Assembly: GCA_049426725.1 (NCBI GenBank)
Contig: JBMSYN010000012.1
Span: 1-64,000 of the forward strand
Source: UBA961 sp049426725
GTDB lineage: Bacteria > Bacteroidota > Ignavibacteria > Kapaibacteriales > UBA961
Direction of reading: 5' to 3'
Length of the DNA stretch: 64,000 bases
Shown in pieces: positions 53,766 through 63,263 of this stretch. Position 1 is the stretch's first letter, and each line of letters starts with the position of its first letter. The notes under the pieces are model-generated. The model made no database searches, was not told where the DNA came from, and saw only the letters and a program-made list of their open reading frames with translations. The position numbers and the translations under genes are program-made.

Positions 53766-55205
53766 ATGGATTCAATACTTCTTTTCATTTATTTGATTGC
53801 TTCAATCACATTCATTCTTGGATTGAAGATGCTCTCAAATCCAAAATCAGCACGCAAAGGTAATACAGTAGCTTCTTTGGGAATGGGATTGGCAATCATC
53901 GGTACCATAGCGCTTTACAAAAATGAATTGGGCGATCATCTTGGCAATCATGTTTGGATTATATGCGGTCTGGCAATAGGTGGAATCATTGGAACTATGT
54001 CTGCGAAGAAAGTGCAAATGACAGCCATGCCACAAATGGTGAGTTTATTCAATGGCATGGGTGGTGCATGCGCAGCACTGATTTCAATCATTGAATTCAA
54101 ACATTTGGTGCATGATTTCAAACCTGAATTATATGCAGGAGGCGGATACACATATTTTTCAATGCTAGATGGTGCTTCCCTACTGGTCATCATGGCAGGA
54201 TTGATCATTGGTTCGGTTTCTTTTACGGGTTCCATGATTGCATGGGCAAAATTGGATGGCAGATTGAATGACTATGCTTTCAATGGACAACATATCGTGA
54301 ATATCTGTCTTCTACTTGTCACCATTGGTCTTACATCCATGATATTGTTTCTTCGTCCTGAAGAGACAATTGAATTTTTCTATGCAGTATTGGTTTTATC
54401 AGCTCTCTATGGCATCCTTTTCGTGCTACCGATTGGTGGCGCAGACATGCCTGTTGTTATTTCATTACTAAATTCATTCACAGGTATTGCTGCAGCATGT
54501 GGGGGATTTCTCTATGATAATTCAGCAATGCTCACCGGAGGAATTTTGGTTGGAGCAGCGGGAACATTACTCACGGTGCTCATGTGCAATGCAATGAATA
54601 GATCATTGTTGAATGTATTGATCGGTTCATTTGGTGCCGGTGCTCAAGGAAGTCAAAGCGCGGGAGTTCAAGGAACTTACAAAGAAATGTCAATCTCCGA
54701 TGCCGCCGTTTTGATGTCATATTCATCAAAAGTTGTGATTGTACCCGGATATGGTCTCGCGGTTGCACAAGCCCAACATGCATGTCATGAACTCGAAAAA
54801 TTACTTGCAGAAAAAGGCGTTGATGTCATCTATGCTATACATCCGGTTGCCGGCAGAATGCCCGGTCACATGAATGTCCTACTCGCCGAAGCAGATGTTC
54901 CCTATGAAAAACTCAAAGAAATGGAAGAAATCAATGATGACTTTCCATCTGTGGATGCAGTCTTGGTTTTGGGTGCCAATGATGTGGTAAATCCTGCCGC
55001 CAAGACAGATCCAAATTCTCCGATTTACGGAATGCCCATACTCGATGTTGAATTGGCAAAACATGTCATAGTCAATAAGCGAAGCATGAAACCCGGATAT
55101 GCAGGGATAGAGAATGAACTCTTTTTCCGACCCAAAACCTCCATGCTCTTTGGCGATTCAAAAAAAGTTCTACAGGATTTAATAGCTGAAATCAAAAACT
55201 TGTAA
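53766..55205 (+). CDS. pntB: NAD(P) transhydrogenase, beta subunit
   Basis: This 479-residue subunit has about nine membrane helices followed by the NADP-binding domain (about 300-479) with VPGYGLAVAQAQHACHELEKLL, HPVAGRMPGHMNVLLAEA and VLVLGANDVVNPAA. It completes the complex. The immediately preceding rhodopsin makes a light-driven supply of protons for NADPH a natural reading, although a terminator and separate promoter lie between them. Confidence 0.97.
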   Translation: MDSILLFIYLIASITFILGLKMLSNPKSARKGNTVASLGMGLAIIGTIALYKNELGDHLGNHVWIICGLAIGGIIGTMSAKKVQMTAMPQMVSLFNGMGGACAALISIIEFKHLVHDFKPELYAGGGYTYFSMLDGASLLVIMAGLIIGSVSFTGSMIAWAKLDGRLNDYAFNGQHIVNICLLLVTIGLTSMILFLRPEETIEFFYAVLVLSALYGILFVLPIGGADMPVVISLLNSFTGIAAACGGFLYDNSAMLTGGILVGAAGTLLTVLMCNAMNRSLLNVLIGSFGAGAQGSQSAGVQGTYKEMSISDAAVLMSYSSKVVIVPGYGLAVAQAQHACHELEKLLAEKGVDVIYAIHPVAGRMPGHMNVLLAEADVPYEKLKEMEEINDDFPSVDAVLVLGANDVVNPAAKTDPNSPIYGMPILDVELAKHVIVNKRSMKPGYAGIENELFFRPKTSMLFGDSKKVLQDLIAEIKNL

Positions 55206-55234
55206 CTTTGCATATGCTTTTTAGAGCAATGCCA

Positions 55235-55486
55235 ATGAAACGACATAACACATTTCAAAAGAATCTACTCATATTTGCCTCATCAATGATGGCAGCAATC
55301 ATATTGTTTTTATATGGATCTATATTGCACACCATTCTGCTTCAAGGGAAACAATTTGAATGGATGGACATATTGAAACCATTTGCCTTGGATCAGGTGA
55401 AAGATATCACTGCATTTGTTCAATCATTCATTGTATTAATCATTGAATTTTGTATCGAATTTTTAAAATCATTTTTTAATCGTTGA
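55235..55486 (+). CDS. Small membrane protein, unrecognised
   Basis: This 83-residue protein starts MKRHNTFQKN, with one membrane helix near the N-terminus (about 12-32) and another hydrophobic stretch near the C-terminus ending FFNR. No domain is recognised. The ATG at 55235 is preferred; a TTG at 55208 or an ATG at 55214 would lengthen it. It follows pntB by about 30 bases and may ride on its transcript. Confidence 0.5.
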   Translation: MKRHNTFQKNLLIFASSMMAAIILFLYGSILHTILLQGKQFEWMDILKPFALDQVKDITAFVQSFIVLIIEFCIEFLKSFFNR

Positions 55487-55536
55487 CATATAGTGAAATC
55501 GTAACAAGGGTTTTTTTTCACAATCTCTTTTCTTTC

Positions 55537-56571
55537 ATGAGGGCTTTCTTACTTTCTGTGATTCTCATTGGTTACATACATGCAAAACCAACGTGGAAAC
55601 TTCGAATTGCGTCGTCAAAATTTCCTACTCAAGATTTGCAATTCTCAACAAATGCATATGATCGAGATAAGAATATTGTATATGCTTTTGGTAGGAATCA
55701 TCTATTTTCAATCCATCTAGATGATAGCCGCGTAGATAGTACTGCTTGGAAATCGCATATACAACTTGGGGACAAATTCACCTTGGACGCAAAAAGAAAT
55801 CGAATTCTCTTTGGATTGGGTGGCAAAAAGGGGAAATATGCTGTTGACTTACTATCGGGTGATGTCACACCATATTCTTTTCATAGGGAAGATGAAGAAT
55901 CTCATTATGCAGCATTATACTGGAATGAAAAAAAAGAATGCTTGGGATATTTCGGTGGTTATGGCTTTTATCAACTACGAAATTGGGCATTTGAATATGA
56001 TGGGAATGGGAATTGGATTGCTGTTTCGCCGAATATAGACAATTGCAATCCTCCAAAAAGAACGCATTCAAGGTTCATCCTTGGTCATCCTGATAAACCA
56101 CATCTGTATATATTGTCCGGCTTTGGAAGTTGCTCAGGAAAACAACTCGAACAAACATGTGTAAATGGAATATCTGAAAAAAATGACTTGGGAAGTTGGT
56201 GTTGGCTTAGAGATCTATTTCTCTATGATTATCAACAATACACTTTCACACAAATCATTGGACCCCATGAAGAAAGCATCAAGATGGAAGGAGTTGGTGT
56301 TTATGATTATCATACCAATTCATTCTATATCGTAGGTGGCCGCCTGCCTCATATAGAAGGAAGCAACATAATTGACGATTCTTTCCAAAACAAAGTACTC
56401 AAATTGAGAATTGGTAAAGACAAAACATTCAAGAACTTTGATACCAATACCAAAGGCATGAAACAGACAACTTGGTATGAACAATACAATTACTCTGCAT
56501 ACTATAATCCAAAACGTAAAAGCTTGATCTGGTTCAGAAGCGATGGAATGTGGGAATTGCAATTGAAGTAA
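55537..56571 (+). CDS. Secreted kelch-like beta-propeller protein
   Basis: This 344-residue protein has a signal peptide (about residues 1-16; MRAFLLSVILIGYIHA) and recurring blade-like units such as NRILFGLGG, ECLGYFGGYGFYQL, HLYILSGFG and NSFYIVGGRLP. These resemble kelch blades of a six- or seven-bladed propeller. No C-terminal sorting domain is seen. A TTG at 55483 would give a longer reading with no signal peptide at its start, so the ATG at 55537 is preferred. The function is unknown. Confidence 0.7.
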   Translation: MRAFLLSVILIGYIHAKPTWKLRIASSKFPTQDLQFSTNAYDRDKNIVYAFGRNHLFSIHLDDSRVDSTAWKSHIQLGDKFTLDAKRNRILFGLGGKKGKYAVDLLSGDVTPYSFHREDEESHYAALYWNEKKECLGYFGGYGFYQLRNWAFEYDGNGNWIAVSPNIDNCNPPKRTHSRFILGHPDKPHLYILSGFGSCSGKQLEQTCVNGISEKNDLGSWCWLRDLFLYDYQQYTFTQIIGPHEESIKMEGVGVYDYHTNSFYIVGGRLPHIEGSNIIDDSFQNKVLKLRIGKDKTFKNFDTNTKGMKQTTWYEQYNYSAYYNPKRKSLIWFRSDGMWELQLK

Positions 56572-56572
56572 G

Positions 56573-56989
56573 TTATTTCTTCTTCAAAGTAACAGTACGC
56601 ATCTTTGCAATATCAGTAAATGTAATCTCTTGCCCAGTCTTTGGAATGCCTAAATAGAACTTTCCCGACACGGTTGTATTTCCTTGTTTAGCAGACACAG
56701 AACATAATAAGTTGTAAGACTGACTATTCTCAGTTAATACTGAATATGTTCCCGTATATGCAAACATCTTGCCCGAGTTCAAATCATACATCAGCCATTT
56801 TACCTGCTTTTTGGACCCCAATTCAATCAAATCATCTTTTGAATTGGTGTTTTTTTGACTTTTTTGAGAAATCGTGATTTTCCCTTGATATTGTCCTAAA
56901 TATGACTTGGGTAATTCTTGCTGTGTGCCTGCGAACACAAGCATAAATGAACAGACAAGCATCAATGCTATAACAATATACGGCCTCAT
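56573..56989 (-). CDS. Small secreted protein, unrecognised
   Basis: This 138-residue protein has a signal peptide (cleavage near VFA-G, residue 21) and a small beta-rich, lysine-rich mature part. No family is recognised. An AGGAG site precedes the ATG. Its -7 element TAGATTTG and an upstream 20-base palindrome suggest control by a DNA-binding regulator. It abuts the convergent kelch gene. Confidence 0.65.
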   Translation of the reverse strand: MRPYIVIALMLVCSFMLVFAGTQQELPKSYLGQYQGKITISQKSQKNTNSKDDLIELGSKKQVKWLMYDLNSGKMFAYTGTYSVLTENSQSYNLLCSVSAKQGNTTVSGKFYLGIPKTGQEITFTDIAKMRTVTLKKK

Positions 56990-57016
56990 ATTCTTCTCCT
57001 TGTCAAACCAGTTTTA

Positions 57017-57024
57017 CAAATCTA
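57017..57024 (-). promoter_or_regulatory. -7 element of the small secreted protein gene
   Basis: On the minus strand the octamer TAGATTTG is an exact match to TAnnTTTG and sits 28 bases before the ATG of the secreted-protein gene. No clear -33 TTTG lies at the usual 19-20 bases, which is where the palindrome falls. Confidence 0.45.
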
Positions 57025-57038
57025 AAGTAGTTCAATAA

Positions 57039-57058
57039 GCCTAATTTACAAATTAGGC
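57039..57058. promoter_or_regulatory. 20-base palindrome, operator candidate
   Basis: GCCTAATTT and AAATTAGGC face each other across two bases, a perfect inverted repeat in the gap between divergent genes. It lies where the -33 element of the leftward promoter should be, as expected for a dimeric repressor or activator site. With a two-base gap and no T-run it is a poor terminator. Confidence 0.5.
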
Positions 57059-57094
57059 ACAAATATTGCAGATGAATGCTTACATCTTTATTCT

Positions 57095-57580
57095 ATGAGG
57101 AAAGCGATGAAGTGGTTAGCATTATTCTTTGTTGTGATGAGCATTCAGAATGTATCAGCACAGCAAGCATTTGTAGCAACCGGAGATGATGTCAGCACCG
57201 GCTTTGGGTCTGTATCATTTACAGTAGGACAATTGAGTGTTGAATCAGATGCAACAAAAAAAGGCGCTGTCATCTCAGGCATACAATTACCAATAGAATT
57301 ATTCAAAAATCCGGTCAGCACCGATGAAACCGTAGAAGGTATCATTGTTGAACCATTTCCAAATCCAACTATGGATAATGTTAAAATTACTATCCCAACA
57401 CAACGTGTGGGACCATTCGTGATATCACTTATTGATATAACCGGAAGCATAAAGAAAAAGATGATTGTTGAAAATCACGAACATACAGTCATGCTTTCAA
57501 GCGAGCCTGCCGGACATTATTCAATATTGATATCAGAGCAAGATAAAGTCATTGCATCTTATTCCATAATCAAGCATTAA
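57095..57580 (+). CDS. Small T9SS cargo protein
   Basis: This 161-residue protein has a signal peptide (1-24), then FGSVSFTVGQLS and SGIQLPIE, the hallmark of a common Bacteroidota family with a beta head and a T9SS sorting domain. The C-terminal region with PFPNPTMDNVKI and the end ASYSIIKH fits the type A sorting domain. It pairs with the next gene, ten bases downstream. Confidence 0.8.
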   Translation: MRKAMKWLALFFVVMSIQNVSAQQAFVATGDDVSTGFGSVSFTVGQLSVESDATKKGAVISGIQLPIELFKNPVSTDETVEGIIVEPFPNPTMDNVKITIPTQRVGPFVISLIDITGSIKKKMIVENHEHTVMLSSEPAGHYSILISEQDKVIASYSIIKH

Positions 57581-57589
57581 GAGGAAATC

Positions 57590-58615
57590 ATGAATTTAAT
57601 TAGAATGTATATAGTACTATTGTTGATGGGTATAGTATCATTTGCATCAATGATTTCAAATGAAATACCTAAATCCATTTCTTATCAAGCAATCATTAGA
57701 AATGGAAGTCAAGGTCTTATTGTGAATGGAACAGTTTCCGTTCGCCTTAGCATACTTAAAGATTCAGAATTTGGATCACCTGTTTATGTTGAGAGACATA
57801 GTGCAAAAACAAATGCAAATGGTTTACTGACTTTGCAGATTGGAGCAGGTAATCCATTATTCGGAAGATTTCAAAGTGTGGAATGGGCAAATGGTCCCTT
57901 CTTTTTACGGACAGAAACAGATCCAAATGGCGGAACTGAATATGGAATCACTACAGTAAGTCAAATCCTTACTGTTCCCTATGCAATTCAATCACAATAT
58001 GCAATAAAAGCAGATAGCGTAAAAGTTGAGAATGATCCAAAATTTACAAATTCACTTGCTGCTTCGATCACTACTCAAGACACAGCAAGATGGAATGCAA
58101 AAGTAATTGAAGAAGATCCTGTATTTAGTGCATCAGCAGCGGCTTTGTTGGACACATTTTACCTTGCAAAAATTGATTCAGCTTTGACTATTGAATCAGA
58201 TCCGAAATTCATTGCTTGGGATAAAGATTATGCCGACTTGACAAATAAACCAACAATCGATGGTTCTGAAACAAAGTTGACAGGAAGAGGTGCTATTACC
58301 GTTACGGGTATTGGAACCGTAGACACGCCTTATACAATTGGAATGACACCTGTTGTACTAAATTCAACAATCAATAATACCAACTCAATCGCACTTCAGG
58401 GTAATGCATCATTGTTCATCATTCAAAGTAATAATGATGGCGTGGTAGACAAAATAACATTACCTCCCACAGGTGACCTCGGTCAGGTACTATATGTTCT
58501 CCATAAAAGAACCACACAAGGTGATAGCCCCGAGATCAATCTCATTTCCCTTTCCGGAAATCATTTCACCTTTGTCTTTGCGGACGGAGAATGGAAATTA
58601 TTCGGTGAACTTTAA
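57590..58615 (+). CDS. Fibre-like surface protein
   Basis: This 341-residue protein has an N-terminal signal or membrane segment and the motif ISYQAIIRN near residue 30, followed by LQIGAGNPLFG and YGITTVSQILTVPYA. This is the opening beta-domain of Bacteroidota fibre-like proteins that often stand next to small T9SS cargo genes. The middle carries DPKF/DPVF and W-rich spacer repeats (about 140-230), and the C-terminus is beta-rich. A GAGGAAA site precedes the ATG. A bidirectional terminator follows. Confidence 0.75.
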   Translation: MNLIRMYIVLLLMGIVSFASMISNEIPKSISYQAIIRNGSQGLIVNGTVSVRLSILKDSEFGSPVYVERHSAKTNANGLLTLQIGAGNPLFGRFQSVEWANGPFFLRTETDPNGGTEYGITTVSQILTVPYAIQSQYAIKADSVKVENDPKFTNSLAASITTQDTARWNAKVIEEDPVFSASAAALLDTFYLAKIDSALTIESDPKFIAWDKDYADLTNKPTIDGSETKLTGRGAITVTGIGTVDTPYTIGMTPVVLNSTINNTNSIALQGNASLFIIQSNNDGVVDKITLPPTGDLGQVLYVLHKRTTQGDSPEINLISLSGNHFTFVFADGEWKLFGEL

Positions 58616-58655
58616 AACCGGCATTCTATGCCAATATCGGACCGAGGAGTTCGAT

Positions 58656-58684
58656 AAAAAAAGCCTCTTTATGAGGCTTTTTTT
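58656..58684. terminator. Bidirectional terminator
   Basis: AAAAAAGCCTC pairs with GAGGCTTTTTT around a five-base loop. T-runs follow the stem on both strands, so it ends the fibre-protein transcript on plus and the addA transcript on minus. Confidence 0.93.
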
Positions 58685-61600
58685 ATAGTAAAATGGATTT
58701 CTTTGCAAGCATTATGTGATTTTCAATTGCCTTTCTTATCTCAGGCATTTCTTCTAACTTCCATGAGTATTCCCTAATCCAATCTGCTTGTACCCGATCC
58801 TTGATCATATTCGTAAAAAGCAATCGAGTAATGATGGTTTTCTGTTCGGGGTAGAGCAGGTGAAGAATATATGCATAATACTTCATCTGAATTTCATATC
58901 GTTTTGATAGGATGTCAACCTCGTGTTCATTTGAACATGCATTGGTCTTCCAATCCCATATCTCAGCAGTTCCATCCTCTTTTTCGATTAAGACATCATA
59001 GATAACGACAAAGAAATCTTCATTCACAGGAATAGAAAGTGAATACTCGGTTTTAGCACCAGGTAAGTGAGCAATGTTCTCTTGAATCAATTCTGTTTGA
59101 TGAATATTTCTGAAAAGCGTATTCAATGTAATCATCACATGATTCTTATCTTTTGAATTCATCATGATTGCATTCACTTCTGCATCAATCATTGATTCAA
59201 GAATATCAGAGTTGATTTCACCATCAGAGTTTATCCATGTATTGATATGTTGCAAGATTCGATGTACCAAAACACCATATTGTGCAGCATTGATATCCTG
59301 ATGAGTTTCATCATTCATGAAGCCGGCATGATGCTCAGATTTAACATCAGGAAAACCAAATACATACTTTTTTCTGAATTCAGATTGATCTGTTTCAAGC
59401 ATCATGAATTGTGAAGTTGAATACCATTCATCTTTATATTCCTGCTTTGTTTGTTCAAACAATTGAAGGACATTCTCCTGTTTCGTTTCTCCATCAGATT
59501 GATTCAATTGTATCTCTATTGTCGAGGATTGTCTTGAAACCGGAATCTTCACATTGATTTCTCTACGATTTTCCTGCTCTGAGTCAAGAATCTGTATCTC
59601 TGTTTCAAACAAAGACGAAGTCAAGGATTGACTCACTATTTGATATGCACCCGAGTGTGTTGCAATCAATTGCATCATGCTTTTCTCAGCAAAATCTTTT
59701 CCTTCTTTATGTGATGTAGAAATGAAAAGATGATCTTTTGCTCTTGTCAATGCAACATAGAGAAGACGTTTTTTTTCTGCAAGTGCTCTTGCCTTTCTCT
59801 CCATAGACACAGCCATTGAAAGGAGGGATGGTTCTATGTCATGCGCACCGGATACACGATATTCCTTGATGATTGGCAAACCTATTCCGAATTGGTCTGA
59901 TTCATACAGTGCAGGAGCTGTGCTTCGTTCTTTTGCATTTGTATCGTACAAGAACACAATCGGAAATTCCAATCCTTTTGATGCATGGATTGTCATTAAA
60001 TTGACTGCATTCTCGGTATTGACAATTGGTGCTTCAGATTCATCATCGAATTCGGCTGCAAGATGTAATTCTTGTACAAATGCATGAATATGCCGAAATC
60101 CTCTTTGTTCAAATTCTCTAGCTATGGCAATCATCTTATCTGCATTTGCCAACCATTGGGCGCCATCTTCCATTGTCTTCACAATATTACGCCAATGTGA
60201 TGCTTCAAGCATTGTATGAATGAGAATTGGCAATGACATTGTTTGTGCTTTATGTAATAAAGCTAAGAGTATCGTTCTCGCTTGTAGAACTTGTTCTGGC
60301 ACATTTGATTTGGATTCAACAAATAGATTGATTCCTTCCCACAAGCTTTTTTGAGTATATGCAGACTTTATTGCATACAAATCATCATCTTCCACGCTAA
60401 AAAATGGTGACAAAAGAATTCCGGCAAGTGCTACATCATCATTGCTATTACTTAAAAATGTTAAATAATTCCTGATGTCAACAATTGCTGGTGATGTATA
60501 AAAGCCCTTATTTCCCGTTGTAAAGTATGGTATGCCCTCTGCTCTCAATGCCGCCATGAGAAGATTCACCATGGTTCTTCTTTCATAAAGGATTGTGCAG
60601 TCTGAATATGTAACATCTCTCAGATAATCTTGTTTATCTCCTTGTTCAACTTTTTTTGTATCCCAGACTTTTTTGCTTTTGTTCACCACCATGTCTTTTA
60701 TCGCAGAAGCAATCAAGCCTGCTTCATCGATCATTGCTTGTGATTCATCATCCTCGTTTTGTGTATGAATGAGAAATGTCACACTACCTATTTCTTGCGA
60801 TTCCAATAGTTCATGTGTTACATTTCTCCCACCAATCATTTCTTCATATCCCACTTCATAGCCATTGTCTGATCCTCTCATCAATGTTGAGAACAAATCA
60901 TTAATGAAACCTATGATTCCGGGCAATAATCGGAAAGATGTTGAGAGTGATAATTTTCCTGTGCTTTCTTCCTCACTCATGTGCTTGGATTGGTGAATCG
61001 TTCCATTGAGTTGATTCGCTTTTTGTATGTCTTTCGATGCCTGACCAAAAACTCGAACATCTGCGGATCTGAATCCATAAATACTTTGCTTGGGATCACC
61101 CACGATATAGAGATTCACATCTGATTGACTTGATTCACCTTTCAATGATCGCACTATTCGTGATGCCAATTCATATTGCATTGCATTTGTATCTTGAAAC
61201 TCATCAATCATCAGAAATCTGATACGCGATCTGATTTTAGGACCTGCATCAGGATGATCCAATAATTCCATTGCAATGGATTGAACATCACTGAATTCCA
61301 ATGTGCCTTCATTTCTTTTCTGTGTTTCAAAAAGAGAACATGCATATATGGCGATATCGAGTATTAATCGTGAAAACTGCAAAGCTTCCTTTTCAGCGGA
61401 AAGTGAGTCTCCCGATAATTTCTTTCCGATGTCAGAAACAATACATATTCCCTGGCATTGTGTTCTGGTTATATCTATCAAAGAATAGAATGAAGATATC
61501 CAGTCATCAAGTGGAATATCGGAGAACTTATGATAATTCGCTGTTGGTACTTTTTTTTGCGTCACATAACTTGAAACGATCGTCTTGCATAACGCATCGA

Positions 61601-62408
61601 ATGATTGGAGATATTGAAACACTTCTTCATGTAACGGACCCAAAAGCACTTTCTCACATTGCAATTGTAATGTTTTCCAAGCATCCACATGTTGTTTGCC
61701 AATATAACTTGCATCTGTAAACCCGGGTAATCTATGCACTGCATCAAAGATGAGAATCATTTTTGAATGTAATTCATTTCTTATGGCATCCCAAGCATGT
61801 GCAATGATTGTTTCTTCATTCTGATTATGAATCTTATGCAATACCTGCAAAGCCATTGACCCCTTTTTTAGAAGATGATCGAGTGCATTAGTGATTGTAG
61901 AGTGATGGTGTTTATGAAAGAGGTTGTGTACCTTTTCATGTTCCGGATTTTCTGAACTGAGGAAGTAGATCAATGCCTCTTCTATGCATTGCATTCGCAT
62001 CGCAACTGCTTTGCTGGTAGGCAGAGGTGTGATTGTATGAGGAACACCTGCTTCGATGGGGTATTCACGCACGATTTGATTACAAAAAGAATCAATTGTC
62101 GAAATTCTTGCCGAGCTAAGATGTTGTCGTATTCTCGACCACATTTCAACATCAAGCATACGCTCTTGATTGATTGCATCTTGCAATTTTTCTTCCACTG
62201 CATCCATCACTCTTTTCATCATTTCTGCTGCAGCTTTGCGTGTGAATGTGATTGCAATGATGGATGATAAATCAATCCCCGGATATTGCTCCAAGATATG
62301 GATGAATCTCTGTACCAATACTCGTGTTTTTCCGCTTCCTGCCCCTGCGGAAACAGAGATGTGTCGGTCAATTGCCCTACCTAATTGTTGTTCTCTCGTT
62401 TCTTTCAT
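58683..62408 (-). CDS. AddA-type UvrD-family helicase-nuclease
   Basis: This 1241-residue protein has the UvrD/PcrA-like motor (Walker A AGAGSGKT at 21-28, motif II IDEFQDTN, motif VI VALTRAKDHLF) and a C-terminal PD-(D/E)XK nuclease (DVLIEKEDGTAEIWDWKT). That combination is AddA, which with AddB resects double-strand breaks for recombination. No addB gene is beside it, so the partner must lie elsewhere or be absent. The ATG at 62406-62408 is unambiguous. The gene lies about 70 bases downstream of fkpA-like, behind its terminator. Confidence 0.92.
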   Translation of the reverse strand: MKETREQQLGRAIDRHISVSAGAGSGKTRVLVQRFIHILEQYPGIDLSSIIAITFTRKAAAEMMKRVMDAVEEKLQDAINQERMLDVEMWSRIRQHLSSARISTIDSFCNQIVREYPIEAGVPHTITPLPTSKAVAMRMQCIEEALIYFLSSENPEHEKVHNLFHKHHHSTITNALDHLLKKGSMALQVLHKIHNQNEETIIAHAWDAIRNELHSKMILIFDAVHRLPGFTDASYIGKQHVDAWKTLQLQCEKVLLGPLHEEVFQYLQSFDALCKTIVSSYVTQKKVPTANYHKFSDIPLDDWISSFYSLIDITRTQCQGICIVSDIGKKLSGDSLSAEKEALQFSRLILDIAIYACSLFETQKRNEGTLEFSDVQSIAMELLDHPDAGPKIRSRIRFLMIDEFQDTNAMQYELASRIVRSLKGESSQSDVNLYIVGDPKQSIYGFRSADVRVFGQASKDIQKANQLNGTIHQSKHMSEEESTGKLSLSTSFRLLPGIIGFINDLFSTLMRGSDNGYEVGYEEMIGGRNVTHELLESQEIGSVTFLIHTQNEDDESQAMIDEAGLIASAIKDMVVNKSKKVWDTKKVEQGDKQDYLRDVTYSDCTILYERRTMVNLLMAALRAEGIPYFTTGNKGFYTSPAIVDIRNYLTFLSNSNDDVALAGILLSPFFSVEDDDLYAIKSAYTQKSLWEGINLFVESKSNVPEQVLQARTILLALLHKAQTMSLPILIHTMLEASHWRNIVKTMEDGAQWLANADKMIAIAREFEQRGFRHIHAFVQELHLAAEFDDESEAPIVNTENAVNLMTIHASKGLEFPIVFLYDTNAKERSTAPALYESDQFGIGLPIIKEYRVSGAHDIEPSLLSMAVSMERKARALAEKKRLLYVALTRAKDHLFISTSHKEGKDFAEKSMMQLIATHSGAYQIVSQSLTSSLFETEIQILDSEQENRREINVKIPVSRQSSTIEIQLNQSDGETKQENVLQLFEQTKQEYKDEWYSTSQFMMLETDQSEFRKKYVFGFPDVKSEHHAGFMNDETHQDINAAQYGVLVHRILQHINTWINSDGEINSDILESMIDAEVNAIMMNSKDKNHVMITLNTLFRNIHQTELIQENIAHLPGAKTEYSLSIPVNEDFFVVIYDVLIEKEDGTAEIWDWKTNACSNEHEVDILSKRYEIQMKYYAYILHLLYPEQKTIITRLLFTNMIKDRVQADWIREYSWKLEEMPEIRKAIENHIMLAKKSILL

Positions 62409-62423
62409 GGTTTTTAAACAGAG

Positions 62424-62459
62424 AAAAAAAGCCCGACAGTGTATTCACGGTCGGGCTTT
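62424..62459 (-). terminator. Intrinsic terminator after the FKBP gene
   Basis: On the minus strand AAAGCCCGAC pairs with GTCGGGCTTT around a 12-base loop and is followed by seven T. It lies between the FKBP gene and addA. Confidence 0.9.
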
Positions 62460-62478
62460 GAATATTCAAAACGTGAAT

Positions 62479-63189
62479 TTATTTCACGATTTCAAGCAAT
62501 TCCACTTCGAATACCAATGTTTCATTTGGTCCGATTGCATTCCCTGCACCTCGCTCACCATAAGCAAGTTCAGATGGAATATAGAATTTATACTTTGCAC
62601 CTTTGTTCATAAGCTGAACACCTTCTGTCCAACCTTTGATAACTCCATTGAGAGGAAATTCAACCGGCTCACCACGATCAACTGATGAATCGAATGTTGT
62701 GCCATCGATGAGTTTTCCGGTATAATGAACTTTTACAGTTGAAGAAGCAGTTGGCTTTGGACCTGTTCCTTCGCTGATCACTGAATATTGCAAACCACTA
62801 GCGGTTGTTTTTACACCTGGTTTGTTCTTATTGTCAGCAAGAAATTTTTCGCCTTTTGTTTTATTCTCGCCGCCTTTTTTGGCAGCTTCTTCTTGTGCTT
62901 TTGTCATCATTTCTTGTTGGAATTGAGTCAAAACATCACCCATTTCCTTCTCTGTCAATTGAGTTTTTGCACCTGTATATGCATCAAGCAAACCCTTTAT
63001 CAAAACATCTGTGGAGATTTCTACTTTTTGGTCTTTCAAGTTTTTACCGATGCTCACACCGATACTATAACTTGCTTTGTCTTTTTGGGTTTTGAGTTCC
63101 ATTGATGCTCCTTTATCGGAAGATTGTGAACATGCTTGTACGGAAAATAGTCCGATGCATGCCATTGCAATGATTGCTGAACGGATCAT
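62479..63189 (-). CDS. FKBP-type peptidyl-prolyl isomerase lipoprotein
   Basis: This 236-residue protein has a lipoprotein signal with Cys20 (VQAC), an N-terminal FKBP dimerisation domain (about 30-125) and a C-terminal FKBP catalytic domain (about 140-236) with TTFDSSVDRGEPVEFPLNGVI and YGERGAGNAIGPNETLVFEVEL. It should assist folding of envelope proteins in the periplasm, like FkpA. A -7 element lies upstream and a terminator downstream, so it is a single-gene transcript. Confidence 0.94.
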   Translation of the reverse strand: MIRSAIIAMACIGLFSVQACSQSSDKGASMELKTQKDKASYSIGVSIGKNLKDQKVEISTDVLIKGLLDAYTGAKTQLTEKEMGDVLTQFQQEMMTKAQEEAAKKGGENKTKGEKFLADNKNKPGVKTTASGLQYSVISEGTGPKPTASSTVKVHYTGKLIDGTTFDSSVDRGEPVEFPLNGVIKGWTEGVQLMNKGAKYKFYIPSELAYGERGAGNAIGPNETLVFEVELLEIVK

Positions 63190-63229
63190 GTATTATCCTT
63201 GATGAATAGAATTAATGAAATAAGTGGCA

Positions 63230-63237
63230 CAAAGATA
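63230..63237 (-). promoter_or_regulatory. -7 promoter element of the FKBP gene
   Basis: On the minus strand TATCTTTG is an exact match to TAnnTTTG about 40 bases before the ATG. A TTTG lies only 12 bases further upstream, so a properly spaced -33 is not seen. Confidence 0.45.
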
Positions 63238-63263
63238 ATGATTTATGCTCAAACCCTTGCTTA

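Noticed and set aside
55208..55234. TTG start of the small gene after pntB
   Set aside because: It begins 3 bases after the pntB stop with no ribosome-binding site in position; the ATG at 55235 has a better membrane-protein N-terminus.
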